Part shown: piece after piece, positions 44,977 through 56,879 of the stretch
Layout: each line of letters opens with the position of its first letter
Position numbering within the stretch: the stretch's first letter is position 1
Origin: Gnetum montanum
Taxonomy: Eukaryota; Streptophyta; Gnetopsida; Gnetales; Gnetaceae
DNA: 64,000 nucleotides
Reading direction: 5' to 3'
Assembly: GCA_015680685.1 (NCBI GenBank)
Contig: MNCI01005261.1
Span: forward strand, 95,139-159,138
Program-made: the position numbers and the translations under genes
Notes under the pieces: generated by a model
Told to the model about the DNA's origin: nothing
Databases searched by the model: none
The model's input: the letters and a program-made list of their open reading frames with translations, nothing else

Positions 44977-46308
44977 GGAATTGTTGCCACTGTGACCGAA
45001 CACAGTATCTCTATACGAACTCTGGATGTAACATGTTTCCCCAATGCTCATGTAAATGTAACAATATTGGGCATTGGCCCTTGGGGTGATCATACAGGCA
45101 TATGTTGCATTCATACATATGATTGGTAGTTGAGCTCTTATTTTCCTTATCCCTTGTTTCCAATTTTCTAATGTTTTTTCCTGTTTCTTGGGTTTTCAAA
45201 ACTCTATCTCCAATAATATTGGTAAATTCTCCACACTTTTGATACGTCAATTCCAACATCTTATTAATCTTTGCCTCGAATTCTTCTAATGATTGTTGTA
45301 TTGGCAAAGATGATTCTTTCTCCTTGTGATAGGTTGATTTCTCCTTTTTATGATCATGGACCTTTGTTAAGTTGAGATTTTGGTCCCGTTGATGTTTTTC
45401 AACACTCTCCCATCTAGCCATTTCTCCTTCTTCTTTTGCTACCCACTTAATAAGCTCTTGGATTTAATGGGTTCATAGTTTGTATAGTTGACCTTGGGCA
45501 TACATTCCTAAGGTCTCTCTTGTTGCATCATGAAGCCCATCAATAATATGGTACATTAGCATTTCCTCGGAAAACCCATGGCTTGGATAGTTGTTTAATA
45601 GTGCGTAGCATCTTTCTAAGGCCATGTCCAAGGGTTTATGTTTTGCTTATTTCCACTCTTGGATTTGTTTCCTCAAGGCTGACACTCTTGCGTAGGTTTG
45701 ATATTTTTTGTTAAAGACTTCTACCATTATTGACCAATGTCGTATTGAATTTTTTTTTAACGATCTATACCATACTTTTGCTTGGCCAATGAGTGTCATA
45801 GGAAAGAGCTTAAGTTTTTTCCACCCGTTATCAATGTTATTCCATGTGTAGGCATCATAGAAGGCTTGTAAATGTTGATATGGATCTAAGTCATAGCCTC
45901 CTAAAAAATTAGGAAAGTTGTTTAAATCGAGCCTGGGTAGATGGCTCTCTTTACGATGCCTATGTGAGATTCTAACAGCCTCTTGTATTTGCGTTAAGCT
46001 TATAGTGGCCAGTAGGGGTTCATCGTCATCGGGTAAGTTATGCTTTCGTGTGTTGGGATGATGTTGCTTTCATTCATATTTATAAGAAACCCCCACTTTA
46101 GGTTGTGTACTCCAATCTTCATCATCATATAGTTCGTTGGTTCTCCAATGAACTTCCTCACTAGGTGTGGCATTATCGTGATCTTATAGGAGAGCCATGG
46201 TTGTAAAGTTATGTATGACTTTTAATAATTATTTCTTTCTAAAAGATATATCGTTAAGTCCTTTACAGTGACCTTGTATGATATAACTAATCTAGATAAC
46301 TAGCACCA

Positions 46309-46327
46309 TCCCCGGCAATGGTGCCAA
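46309..46327 (-). promoter_or_regulatory. Element C primer binding site, tRNA-Asp type
   Basis: The minus strand reads TTGGCACCATTGCCGGGGA. It differs from the plant tRNA-Asp(GTC) complement only by C/T- and G/A-type changes and is the best preserved of its kind here. Confidence 0.85.
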
Positions 46328-47160
46328 TGATGAGTGGTGAGGTACCCCTACACTCAACCATAAGAAATCAAGCATTACACGCGCGATCCGATCGAACTCT
46401 GCAGATAGACTAGTTGTGGCATCTAGACAGTTAACCTTAGGTTGTAGTTCACTATCTTCCCACCTGGACTAGTATTAGCTTTGTCACATATGGTTTAGTC
46501 TAGAGTGAGGTGTATGATGTGGTTTCTAATCTAATGTTACTCCTGAAGGCAATGGAAAGTAATATTCACTAATCTAAGAGAGAGAGAGGGTGAGAGAATC
46601 TAAACTAGCCTAAGTGTGATGAGCATCCATTCTTCAATTATCTGTACACATCTTGGACTTCGTGCACAACTACCACTAGGATTACCAAGCGTAGATCCTA
46701 TGTACGCTACTGGGTTACCAAGTAGTCACACTTAAATGCTTGTAATCAAGTCGTACTCATTCCTTGGTTTAATGTGAGTTTAAGGGTGAGATATATTAAC
46801 TAAGAAAGTAGTAAATAACAATTAATTAAATGATTAAACTAAGTGAATGCTGCAATGATGAAGTAATCTCGATCTTTATTGCCAGTCATGTTCGTGTCCA
46901 AGTACATCACACTCGAATAAAGGATGCTGTACAATTACAATCACCACACTACAGGCATACACTGGGAAATAATTCTAACTCTAAGAAGGAAAAACTACAA
47001 GAGTTTTGGTAAGGAACTAAGAACTAACTCCTAAAACTCATCTGTCTACCTCTTATTTATAGATGAGGAGATAGGCCGTGATATCATGTATGCGATATCG
47101 TGGGTTGGGCTACGATATCGCGGGCACAATATCATGTTCGTCCCAAATGACGAATCATCA
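46328..47160 (-). repeat. 5' LTR of element C
   Basis: The 833-bp LTR reads TGATGATTCGTC...CTCATCA on the minus strand. TATA box TATAAATA at 47054-47061. GATATC palindromes at 47080-47145, upstream of the TATA box. Confidence 0.9.
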
Positions 47161-47165
47161 GTCCT

Positions 47166-48349
47166 CATGGATTTTGAACTGACAACCCACCTATTAAATG
47201 TTCAATCTTAAGCTTAACCATGAAGTATCTATTTTTATACCACAAATAGTTGATATTATGAGCAAGGTCATGATCATTTTTGGGTATCTATGCTTTTGAT
47301 TGAGTTATCCATTGAATAATTTTCTTTGAGATGTAGATCTTGGGAATTTGTTATGGCTGGTTTCAATTTGTCTATTACTATATGCTCATTTGCCAAGATG
47401 AAGATCTATACTAATTTTGAAGATAGATTACTTGCTCCTCAACATTCACACTTCACTACAAGCTTAAATATTAGTTGAAATTCTTGGACCAGTTCTTGAT
47501 ATATGTGTGGCAACACTTGTAATATTCTTAATTTCCTATTTGTGTGATACTTGATGAAATTCCTACTTCTACATGCTCTATCTATGATATTTTATATTTA
47601 CTGACTATTTTTACTTGATCATATTTACATTAGGAGAGAATTTTAGGAAATGTATGAATCTATATTTATCAACATGTTATTGGATGTTGCATTGCCTTGT
47701 ACAATAAAAAGTATGCATGTATTAGTTATAGCTTTGACCTTTAAAACTAAATGTTGATGGTTCTTATTAAATTAATTGTAGCTCCTTTTTTTGACCTCAA
47801 AAGAGCAGTTCTCATAATCATGCCTTAAGTGAAGGATGCATTAAATTCCTCACTACATTTTGAGCAATATCATGATTACTCTATGGAAATGTATTCATTT
47901 GACATAAATGGTTTTTCATTTTGAAGTTGTATGGCTATATTTACCTCATCATGAAGATATGGTCATTTGCTAATGCTGTAAGCACATTGCACTACTAATG
48001 ACTTATTGATTTAGAGACAAGTTGCTTAAGCCTTTGAGTCAACTTCAAGATTGAATTTTACTTGGAAGGTTTGTTCTACTCTTGCAAAATTTGGGGCACC
48101 TATTCATGGACCCAATAAATACATACTCCATATATCTTTTCAATTTTATGAGTGATACCTGGCTTTTCATATAATGTGGATATTATCTTTTCTACCCAAG
48201 TTTGTGCACCTTATCCTTTTTGTTGCTATTCAAAAAGGAAAAGAGAAGTAGGGTTATATTTGTATGATCAATAAGTAATATGGTTATATTGGTATGATCA
48301 CTAACCCATTTTTCTAAAGTTTTAAACATCACCAAAAAGGATGAGATTG
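47166..48349 (+). other. G internal region right of element C
   Basis: It continues G after the C target duplication. AT-rich; no copia domain was recognised on either strand. It ends AAAAAGGATGAGAT, a plausible polypurine tract, just before the 3' LTR. Confidence 0.45.
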
Positions 48350-51130
48350 TGGACCTTTTGGTATGTTTTGGTGTGCTTAAAATGTTAAGTAAAATGGAGA
48401 CAAAAGTTCTTTGTATGATTATATGATTATTGTATTGGTAGAAGTACATACACGTTAAACCAAGATAAGCTAAATAGGACAAGGAGCAAACTATCCTAGA
48501 GCTCAAAGGGGGAGGTCATCCACATGTCTTCAAATGAACAATCAAAGAACATGGGCAAGGACCTGATATTGTACAAGTAAAGTGGACATCATTAAAACAT
48601 ATAGAAGATCAAGGCTATGGATAAGAAACAAAGGATTCATCGTGCAAAGGAAGATGAAGAAAGACATCTTTGGGAAGCAGCAGATGTGTTGGTAGATTTG
48701 GGGTGAACACAAAGAAAATTCATAAAGAAATCTTCAAAAATATCAACATGTCTTTCCCAAGCCAAAGATGTCTTTCATGAGACAAAGATTTCTTTACAAA
48801 ATGCAAACCAAATAAAAAAGACATCTTTCATTGAACAAAGACATCTTCCACAGTAGAAACTTCATAAAGACATCTTTCAGGAAACAAATACATCTTCCCA
48901 TATTTGAAGGAAAATTTAGAGAGACATCTCAAGCATGAGAAAGATATCTCCCATAACTGTTAGTGATTATTAGCTAGTCATTGCATGAGTTTTGAGAAGG
49001 ATTTAGCAACATGGTACCTATAAGAAGACTTGATATGCATTGGGAAAGGTGCATGCCTTATTATATTCATTGTAAAATCATTTGGCTGAGAGGCCATTAC
49101 CAGTCATAATTCGGTAACACTAATTTTGTCCATAACGCTAACTAACATTGACTTTCCCGATAGGCCATTTTGGTAATGCCAACTTTGTGCATAATGCTGA
49201 CGTGTTATGAAAGGTTATGTTTTGAAAGGTTACGTCAAGACAGATCATGCCAGGTGATAGAACATGAAAATAGTGCATGGAGCAGTAGCAGGAAGAGGGC
49301 TCCACTTCTACGTAGAAGCAGATCTAGCATTATGGTCGAAGATGAAAATGATGCATGGATCAGGATGCAGAACAGGATTGGAGCATGGATCGGGCCACAG
49401 ATCTGTTAGAACCGTGGCCTCTGTTATGACCACAACTAGTAGATTTTTCAGATCTGCTAGATCTGCCAAAGCCACTACCTTGACTGTGGCTGTGTCCACA
49501 ACTGCATCAGCGACCAAAGGTGGAGCTTCCATCTAGCCACAACCCCCATCGCCTCCGCAGAGCATCCAAAACACATCCTTGTCCATGTGCTACCTTCGAA
49601 GGCTCCTGCAATGGCACAATACATAATTCGCACAATATTAAAACCCACCACGACAACATACAAAAGTTTGAAGAAGAAAAAAGGCCTGAACAAGCAATAG
49701 TCACACAGTAAAACTGCCAAGTTCAAGCATGGGCATGGGAAGATCTGCATCTTTCAGACATTGGTTGTGGTACAAAAACCAGTCATCCTCGGCCTCTCAC
49801 GAATCACCGCTACTACTTGAGAAACTGCCGGACCACCACCGGCCAACGCAAATGCGCACTTGGACCAGAAAAATGACCGAGGTTGTCTCCACTGACTATA
49901 GCTACAGCACCGTCTACCACATCAGCGTGCACCAAATCTATCAAGTACGCAGCATGCGTACCTATTTTTAACGAATGAAGGAAGCATTAAGCTTCATTGG
50001 TGACTTACTGGTTTCTTCCTGAGTTGCTGTTAAGCTAACATCGAGCCTCTTCTATTTTCACCTCCGTCACTGCTGATGCATGCGCCTCATAGATAGAGAG
50101 TTGAGGCACACCCAAAACTTGTCGTCCATTGCCACAGTCACCGGTGAGGGAAGGCTGCCCGTAGCCACTGATTAAAAAAAAAACCATCACTGGGTTTCAC
50201 TTGGAATTCTGGATTGCTTGGTTTAGCTAGCGTTTCATGGATTGCTTAGTTTAGTTGGTTTTTCTGGTGTTGCTCCTACTACTACTAAAATTCCCACATA
50301 CTTGATGGTTATGTCTCGGACTCCTGCTCATGATTAATTCATTACAGTGTTTTTTTAGAAACAAAAAATTCTGCCAAGGGTGAGAGCATACACTAATTGA
50401 TGGAAATTTTTTTTAAGAAAACCCATCCTTAGGAAAAATAAGGTACAGAACTCTTGTTCTTCATCCAGAAGGCATGAAAATTTGGATTTTTAAATCTTGT
50501 TCTTCGTCGAGAAGTTGTGAAATTTTTTACTCAAAGAATTTTTTACTTGTAAACTAATAAGATTCTCTTAGCCAATTTATAGATATATATTATAAATATA
50601 TAACTAAGCTAGTTTGTAATCATTGAATTCTCTATTTCTCTTCATTGTCTTATCTTTTTGGGATTGTAAATTGTGTTGTACCTAATTATACAAGGATTAG
50701 CAAATTGATTTGCAATCTTTCCTTTTAATTCCTGTTCTTGTTGCCCTACGGGGTTGAGTTCCTTGAGCTTGTTAGGATGCTACAAGATTGAGTTGTTGGT
50801 GCTCTGGTACAACATTTGAGTATGGAGCTCAAGATTGTAAAGGTTGTGAAAGCCTTGAAACCACATTTCCAAGCCTGATGGGACCTTGTGGGGTTGAGTG
50901 ATTAGTGCTGCACTACAACATTTCAAAGTAGGGCTTGACGACTATAAAGGGTGTGGACCCTTCAACCACATTTTGAGAGTAATAAAGTTCAGAGGTGTGC
51001 TTGTGATCTATCCACTAAGTTTGAAGCATCCAAGTTGGGAAACCATGTAAATTCATGTGTATGCTTTGTTTTATAAAGGTTCTATTTGGGGAACTTATTC
51101 CCCCCCCCCCCCGTCATGCCCCCCCCCCCC
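48350..51130 (+). repeat. 3' LTR of element G, interrupted
   Basis: LTR sequence at 48350-49084 and 50613-51130 aligns with 35017-36240. It has the partly decayed AGACATCT array (about 48655-48955), the GTACAACA duplication (about 50810-50940) and the poly-C end (51100-51130). A 1528-bp insertion lies between the two halves. Confidence 0.8.
49085..50612 (+). mobile_element. 1.5-kb insertion in G LTR, Helitron-like
   Basis: The uninterrupted site in the 5' LTR is ATCATTTGTAATTG. TTTG occurs on both sides of the insertion, so it is either a 4-bp duplication or an A/T insertion whose element starts with TTTG. The right end is AACTAAGCTAG followed by T, and an AT-rich inverted sequence (about 50579-50602) lies just before it. 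A CTRR end with a nearby hairpin is Helitron-like, but the left end lacks the usual TC. The middle (49200-49980) is GC-richer and may be captured sequence; no protein was recognised. Confidence 0.5.
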
Positions 51131-51829
51131 TTTTCTAAGTTTAATGATTCACAAAAACTTGAGCTATCTTCCCCTCATCTTGATTCTGAGCCTTCTCATT
51201 TTCTTAATTTTATGCCTCCTCCCTTACCATGGCCATTCTACTACATTCCCCAGTTGACTCTTTTTTAATGTGCCTAGAGAAGATTTCTTTCTTCTTTAAA
51301 GATGAGTAGGGTCCTTGGCTCTTTTCTTTACTCGAAAGGTATGTGGCTCAAGAGATGAAGACTTTTTTCTATGAATCCAAATTATTTGGATTTTCCTCAT
51401 TACCAGCAGGTCTTGTGATTCTTGAACACTAATAGCACTTGCATCAAACTTGTCCATGAATGGAGCAACCATTGGTCAAGAAGAAAATTTCATCTCCCAA
51501 CCACATCATGTAGTCGCTATTGTATGAAGTCGCATAGTTTGTAGCTCTATGGTTCACCCTCATGACATGTTTAGGGTAGTACCTAGATATGTAAGGGACA
51601 AAGGCCTTGTATTCACCATCTTCCTAGAATTGCTCTTAGCTTGAGATCTCCTTTACTAGCTCTTAACTTAAGACTTTCTTCATTGGTAAAGAATCAACCA
51701 TACCTCATTATATAGATCATGTTATTAAAAATCTCCTGCCACTGTAACAACTAACTTAGGTGCGTATTAATATTCCAATAAATCTATTTATTAGCAATAA
51801 AGAAAATAATATTTACATATTTATATTTT
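51131..51829. other. Unassigned stretch left of F integrase
   Basis: It may be the 3' untranslated part of F. No protein, LTR or repeat was recognised. Confidence 0.3.
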
Positions 51830-52960
51830 TGCTTTTTTCTCAACTCTATCACGTATTGGATAGTTGTCCAAATTAGTGCTTGAGGTGGACAGTATTAAAT
51901 GGGAACTTTAGTTTAGTTCCATCCATCATAGAGAGCTTATAAGCATCATCTAATACATGTTGCTTAATAATGAATGGGCCTATTCATTTGGCAGAAAATT
52001 TATTATGGTTGTTCTATTTCCTTATGTTTCAAAGTAACACTAGGTTTTCCACTCTTAATCCCATTTTTAAATCTTTCTTATTGAAACATCTTTTAATCTA
52101 TGAAGCATTCCTTAATAAGTTGTCTCTAGCTTTATTAATCTCAGCATCTCTTTTGATATGCAAAGTGATAAAACTCCTATCTTTGTTTGTCCTTTCACTA
52201 TACTTCTACACAAACTCTAAAGCTAAGATTATGATTTTAGTTGTGATCCTAGCTACTATACCATAGACTAAATTATAAAACAATGTTCCAATAGATTTGT
52301 TGATTCTAATACGATCTATCCATAAAGTAGATGGTAAGTAGTTATGCTAGTTTCCAAGATTTCCTTTCATTAATTTTTTAATGTAGAAGATAAGCTTCTT
52401 ATTGGTGAACTCAGCTGACCTACTCCCTTGAGGGTAGTAATTTGATGAGGAAATGAGTAACATAGATTTTGTAGAAGCCCATCTTATAAAGTCTTTCAAC
52501 TAAGATAGAGAACTATTATTTGACACTAATACTTTTGGAATTCCAAAAAGACTTAAGATTTGATCCTTGAGAAACTTAATCACATTTGACACTGAACTCT
52601 TTTTCAGGGCCTTTACTTTAGAGCACTTGGTAAAATAATCGATAATTGTAAGTATAAATTTATGCCTAGCTTTTGAAGGAGTCATCATGCTAATAAAATC
52701 TAAACCCCACTACTAGCTTTCTTGATTTTTGACCCATGAATTTGACATTTGTTATAGTGTTAGATCTTCGAGCTCATATCTTAATATGTGCTTGGCTAAT
52801 AAAATTCATAGCACAATATGTGCTGCATAGTAGATTTAGGGGAATCATAAAAAATATTTGCATGATCATGAAAAAGGTCCAATATGGGCTTAATCTAATT
52901 ATTTCTGACACATTCTAATAGAACCCCTCTAAAATATCTTCTCTATAAAATTCCATATTT
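51830..52960 (-). pseudogene. Element F integrase
   Basis: A zinc-binding HHCC region is near 52780-52880 (HDHANIFYD, HILCYEF, YNKCQIH). The core reads WGLDFISMMTPSKARHKFIL with the first Asp kept, then DYFTKCSKVKALKKSSVSNV (open at 52500-52688). The second Asp position reads VSNNSS, so Asp is now Asn. The Glu block reads SAEFTNKKLIFYIKKLM. The C-terminus near 51880-52000 (FSAKWIGPFIIKQHV, AYKLSMMDGTKLKFP) is the usual gypsy end. It followed RNase H in the polyprotein and is inactive. Confidence 0.8.
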
Positions 52961-53640
52961 CTTCATGAACTTATTCATCTTTTTAACAAAAGCTCTTCTT
53001 TGGCTCACATTCAAACAATCTGAGACTTTTCTTGAAGCGAAGTACTCTAAAATTTCATCATACCAATTTCCGTCATGGGAATATATGGCAAAAACTTTAG
53101 CTTCTTTAGCCATTAGTTTGACTAATCCCATTTCTTTAACTATTTTGCATAGTTCTAGGAAAAATTTGAATCTTTGAAGCTTAAAAATTCATTTTCCTTT
53201 TCTCAGCCCAACTTGATTTTGAAATAAAAATTGTCTAATAACAGGATCTATTAGCATAACATGAACCAAAAAACTCTCTAAATAATATTTCAAATGTAAT
53301 ATCACTTTGATAATGATGTATTCCTATTTTTCTAAGTTTGAGTAGTTCCCTTCAAAACCTTTAAGCTAATAACCAAAGAATTCAATTGGTTCATTCTAAC
53401 CATCCTATTTTTGAGTTAAAATTGTAGTAACTAGATCATTAGAAGTAAAAACATACAATCAAAAGTATTCTTTTAATTTAGGTCTAGCTAAATATAGATC
53501 TTCTTGAATAGCCTTTTTAATTTTGCTAATGCTTTCTTTAATTCTTATATCTTCCTTACTTGAACATCCTTCTTGAGCATGTACATTATAGGCTTGTTGA
53601 TATCAATAAATCCTAGTATAAAATTCTTGACAAAATTTAT
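52943..53640 (-). pseudogene. Element F standard RNase H and linker
   Basis: After RT the sequence reads NEPIEFFGY, LKGFEGNYSNLEK and KYYLESFLVHVMLIDPVIRQ, the position and shape of the gypsy RNase H in Ogre/Tat elements, where catalytic residues are often degenerate. The open stretch 52943-53131 (LVKLMAKEAKVFAIYS, WYDEILEYF, KFMKKYGIL) is the linker that precedes the integrase zinc region. Stops are frequent. Confidence 0.7.
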
Positions 53641-53991
53641 TTTTCCAAAGAAGGATCTAAGATACTCTTTATTAGTGAAAAGTTGAATGTTTTAAATAGC
53701 TTAGATCCTTGCATTATCTATAGGAATATCCCTATGAAAGACTATGTGTTCCAAGAAGCTTCTAGATTTTACTCCAAAAATACTATTCTTATGATTCAAA
53801 GAAATATTGTACTTTCAACATCTACTAAAAATTTGCTGAAGGTGACTTATGTGATCTTCCTTCCTTTTTGAGTAAATAGTAATATCATCTAGATAAATTA
53901 CTACAAGCTTTCCAATTAAACCTTTAAAAGCTATACCCATAGCTTGTTGGAAAGTGGCTCCATCATTTAAAAATCCAAAAGACATCCCCTT
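53640..53991 (-). pseudogene. Element F RT, C-terminal part
   Basis: The minus strand reads KGMSFGFLNDGATFQQAMGI, then GKLVVIYLDDITIYSKRKED. The YLDD active site is intact. The reading frame runs upstream into the LTR of E, so residues before SKGMSFG are not RT. The rest of RT continues at 60967 on the other side of E. Confidence 0.85.
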
Positions 53992-54794
53992 TGATGAGTG
54001 GCGAGGTACCCCTACACTCAACCATATGAATACGAGCATTACACGCGCGATCCAGTTGAACTCCATAGACTAAGTGCCTACATGCCTTATGGAACACTTA
54101 AGGTTAATCATTCATTGTCTTCCTAGACTTACTTGTATTTGTCACAGTTGTATGGTTAAGTAAGTCTGAGGTATGTGATTTTTATAGTTTTTATGTTTTA
54201 TCTCCTATGTTAGTGAGGTGAAGGGTGAAGAGACTAATTAACTAACTTTAACTAACTAACTAAGTCTTAATTAACCTAGCATTAGCATTCATTCCCACTT
54301 ACTGTTCAATGCAACCTTGGTTACCAAACGCTATTCGTTACTGGGATCACCAAGCATAACGCACGTGCTCGAAGTAGTCGTACTGAATGCACTTAACTAT
54401 GGGAGAAGGGTTGAGAGAGATTTAATGAACTAATAAAGCATTTAAACATTGAACAATAAATGACAATAAATAAAGTCCTATCTAGCTTAGTCCATGCACT
54501 TCAAGGTTTATCCAAGAAGTTTGTCTTTATTTTCGTACACAAACTTATGTTCAGGTACAATATTTGCTCGAATAAAGATCCGTTCACTTTGGAGCTCCTA
54601 CTGTGGGCACATGGAAATTATCCTATCTTTGGAAAGGTAAAACTGCCAGAGTTTCGCTACGGTCTAGGCCTAGATGCTGAAACAAGGGAGAGTCGCCTCT
54701 TATTTCTAGATTTGGAGGCGCACTGCAATATCGCGTACACGATATCCCAGGGGAAAACGCGATATTGCGGCCCATGCGATATCGCGTCCCATCA
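53992..54794 (-). repeat. 3' LTR of element E
   Basis: Minus strand TGATGGGACG...CCACTCATCA, 803 bp. The TATA position (54700-54708) reads TAGAAATA, so it is mutated. GATATC palindromes at 54725-54790. It lacks about 13 bp near 54308 that the other copy has. Confidence 0.9.
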
Positions 54795-54810
54795 TACCCC
54801 CATGACTAAA
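54795..54810 (-). promoter_or_regulatory. Element E 3' polypurine tract
   Basis: The minus strand reads TTTAGTCATGGGGGTA immediately before the 3' LTR. Confidence 0.8.
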
Positions 54811-56650
54811 TAAAAACTCATCCTCAAGTTCCTTACAAAATATTGGGATGGTATGGGATTATTGACTCAAATAGAACTAATGGTAAATGGGATGACATGT
54901 GAACAGATCATCATTATAGAATAAGAAAAAACTGGTGTTCATGACAACAAGAGTGAACACCTTATACATTCAACATTAGGCTTTATTTGGCAGCTAAGAG
55001 AGAAGAGAGAAGAGAGAAGAAGTCTGCTGCTGCCAATGCCAAGATTGCGCCTTTCGTTGTCTATCCATAAGCACGCCATTGATATTGCTCCTTGCATAGC
55101 TTCTTTCAACACTACTCCATTCCAAGTGTTCCCTCCAAATCCAATCCATTGTTGTATGATTGCCATCTACACACACAACACAGTCTTTTTTTACCAAGGG
55201 TAAATGAATCATAATGCAATTGATACCTTGCTTTGGTGAAAGGTCCATTAGCTGAGTTGTGGTATGGTTGATGCGGGTCTGGAGATATCATAGTGGCTAC
55301 CGAAGGTGTAGGGGTTAGGAGAAAATTGAAAAAATTTAGGTCCGAACCCCCATGACTAAGAGTGAACCTCCGATAGCGATAGAATGGAGAAAGAATAAAG
55401 AACAATAAAGATGGAGAAAAAGACAACTATAACATCGATGAAATGGATGTCAAGATGGAATTGAACAAAATAAAGTTGATTGTAAAAATGTTAAGGGAAA
55501 GAATTTAATTGATGCACCAAATAGGAATGTCAGTGGGTCCTCCCCAAAGTAGGCTCATGCCCCTAATGCCCTGACAAACCCACATTCAAAGAGTCCGTAG
55601 GCTCGAGGAATGTCTATTGGAACAAGAGTTAAAGTTTTAACCAAAAGAATTTACCAAAAAGAAAACAATGTGTCAACCAAAATATACACTAATGATACAA
55701 TCGGCAATGAGGTGAACGATGGAGAGAATAGAATGAAATGGAATCCCAAGAACAAGGTGGTGTATAGCCCCTTGTGTATTTCATGGTTAATGTGACTTAG
55801 CAGATCTCATTCCAAGTTTGACCTCAATAAACCACATCCAGTAACTTCCCATTAATACATTCAGCCGACCCATCCTCTTGAAGTAACAAGAATGCCTTCC
55901 CAAAGAGCCACCACCATTCCGACAAAATGGAGAAGAGAATGGAAAGCAAGAAGGGCCTTAGTTAGAGGGAAAAATTTTATTTTAGTTCCATAACCAGTGC
56001 TTGTAGCCCAAATGATTATTTCGTCTAAGGGGTGTGCTTTGAATTCTCACTATTTTTTTATGTGTTTATGCGTGAGAACCATACCATGCAAAGAATTTGT
56101 TATTTTTATTTGCTCAACTTCCCAATAATTAAGTAATGTCGAAACAATAAGAAAACTCAAGAAGAAAACATAAAAGCACCCAAGAGAATGGCCAACACAA
56201 ATGCATCAAGTTCCCTTGAAGTCACACCCTTTTCAATCCTTGAGTCGTTCCTTAGTTTGAGAAATGCCTAGTCAACAATTCATTGATAGTTCTTATTTAG
56301 AAAGGGACTATACATTTCCAAGCTTAGAGAGACCATAGCAGTTTGTGGATGTATGGATGAAGTGGACTCATTGCCTGCTATATCAAAAGAACCATACCTT
56401 ATTATCAACATCATAACTTAAAGGTAAAAACCAAACATTAGCAATCAATATAAAAATAGTTCATACCATCATGAAGAACACTTATTGGGTGACAAACTTA
56501 CAAGATGGATAACACACACAAGAAATGGAAAAGTATGAACGATGTTGTAAAACAAAAACAAGAAAAGTTAAAGAAATTTGTAAAACAAAAAATGTGTAAA
56601 ACAAAAACTTAAAAGAACTGAGGGCCCCAAATGATTAGCATAGGTGGCCA
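54811..56650 (-). other. Element E spacer
   Basis: No ORF2 is present. It holds a pre-ORF2-type tag (55347-55360, TTAGTCATGGGGG), a GAGAGAA microsatellite (about 54990-55022) and a block near 55940-56100 that matches P1 11590-11750 (TCAAAGCACAC, GGGCTACAAGCACTGGTTAT). Short open frames at 54994-55426 have no recognised family. Confidence 0.55.
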
Positions 56651-56668
56651 TCTCCCCCATGAATGAAT
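56651..56668 (-). promoter_or_regulatory. Element E post-pol purine tag
   Basis: The minus strand reads ATTCATTCATGGGGGAGA, aligned to 11015-11032 of P1. Confidence 0.5.
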
Positions 56669-56879
56669 GGAAAGGGAGAGATCCAAAATAATGAGCACCT
56701 ATTTGAATTTCTTAGAAGTATCCAACTTCTCTTGATTGATGTTTTTAGGTTCAGGGGTGGAAGTCAGCGACACTCATATTCCAATGTATCTATGCCTTCG
56801 TTGTACGCATGAGTTGTTCCCCCAGTTTGTTCTATGCATGTTGGTGGGCTGCTTTCCTGATTAGCTGTCAACCATTGGG

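Larger units (their letters stand above)
44216..46198 (-). pseudogene. gag: Element C gag
   Basis: The start is the ATG at 46198 (MALL). The gag core lies at about 45480-45960 (RLDLNNFPNF, HLQAFYDAYTWNNIDNGWKK, WYRSLKKNSIRHWS, YHIIDGL). An open stretch 45011-45421 carries a probable coiled coil and a complete CX2CX3HX4C zinc knuckle (CNICLYDHPKGQC). The Pro/Thr-rich tail (44216-44830) ends PISYGGYPPF at a stop, and this end coincides with a perfect 18-bp palindrome. Unlike A and E, no protease follows. A few stops and frameshifts are present, so it is a pseudogene, but it is one of the better preserved gags here. Confidence 0.8.
38663..47160 (-). mobile_element. Element C: pol-less LTR retrotransposon (gag + ORF2)
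   Basis: Two LTRs (38663-39292, disturbed, and 46328-47160) are flanked by a perfect target duplication GTCCT (38658-38662 and 47161-47165). On the minus strand the order is primer site, gag, purine tag, spacer with an extra palindrome cluster, ORF2, polypurine tract. No protease, RT, RNase H or integrase was found between gag and spacer. The element interrupts copia-like element G. It is the best representative of the gag-plus-ORF2 design and is not split by other insertions. Confidence 0.9.
35017..51130 (+). mobile_element. Element G: gag-only Ty1/copia-like retrotransposon, split by C
   Basis: Two long related LTRs (35017-36240 and 48350-51130) flank a copia-type gag. The internal DNA outside element C is about 3.4 kb and shows no copia integrase, RT or RNase H. 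G is therefore either non-autonomous or deleted. Element C is inserted at 38662/47161, and a 1.5-kb insertion splits the 3' LTR at 49084. The exact right end is obscured by poly-C, so no target duplication could be assigned. Confidence 0.75.

Noticed and set aside
49170-49971. Overlapping short frames in the 1.5-kb insertion considered as a host gene
   Set aside because: No frame is long, frames conflict on both strands, and no family was recognised.
51970-52266. 98-codon plus-strand open frame
   Set aside because: It is antisense to the F integrase C-terminus, where the minus strand has recognisable motifs.
55112-55426. 104-codon minus-strand frame in the E spacer considered as an accessory gene
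   Set aside because: It overlaps the purine tag and is not shared with P1, B or C; kept only as an unassigned short frame.
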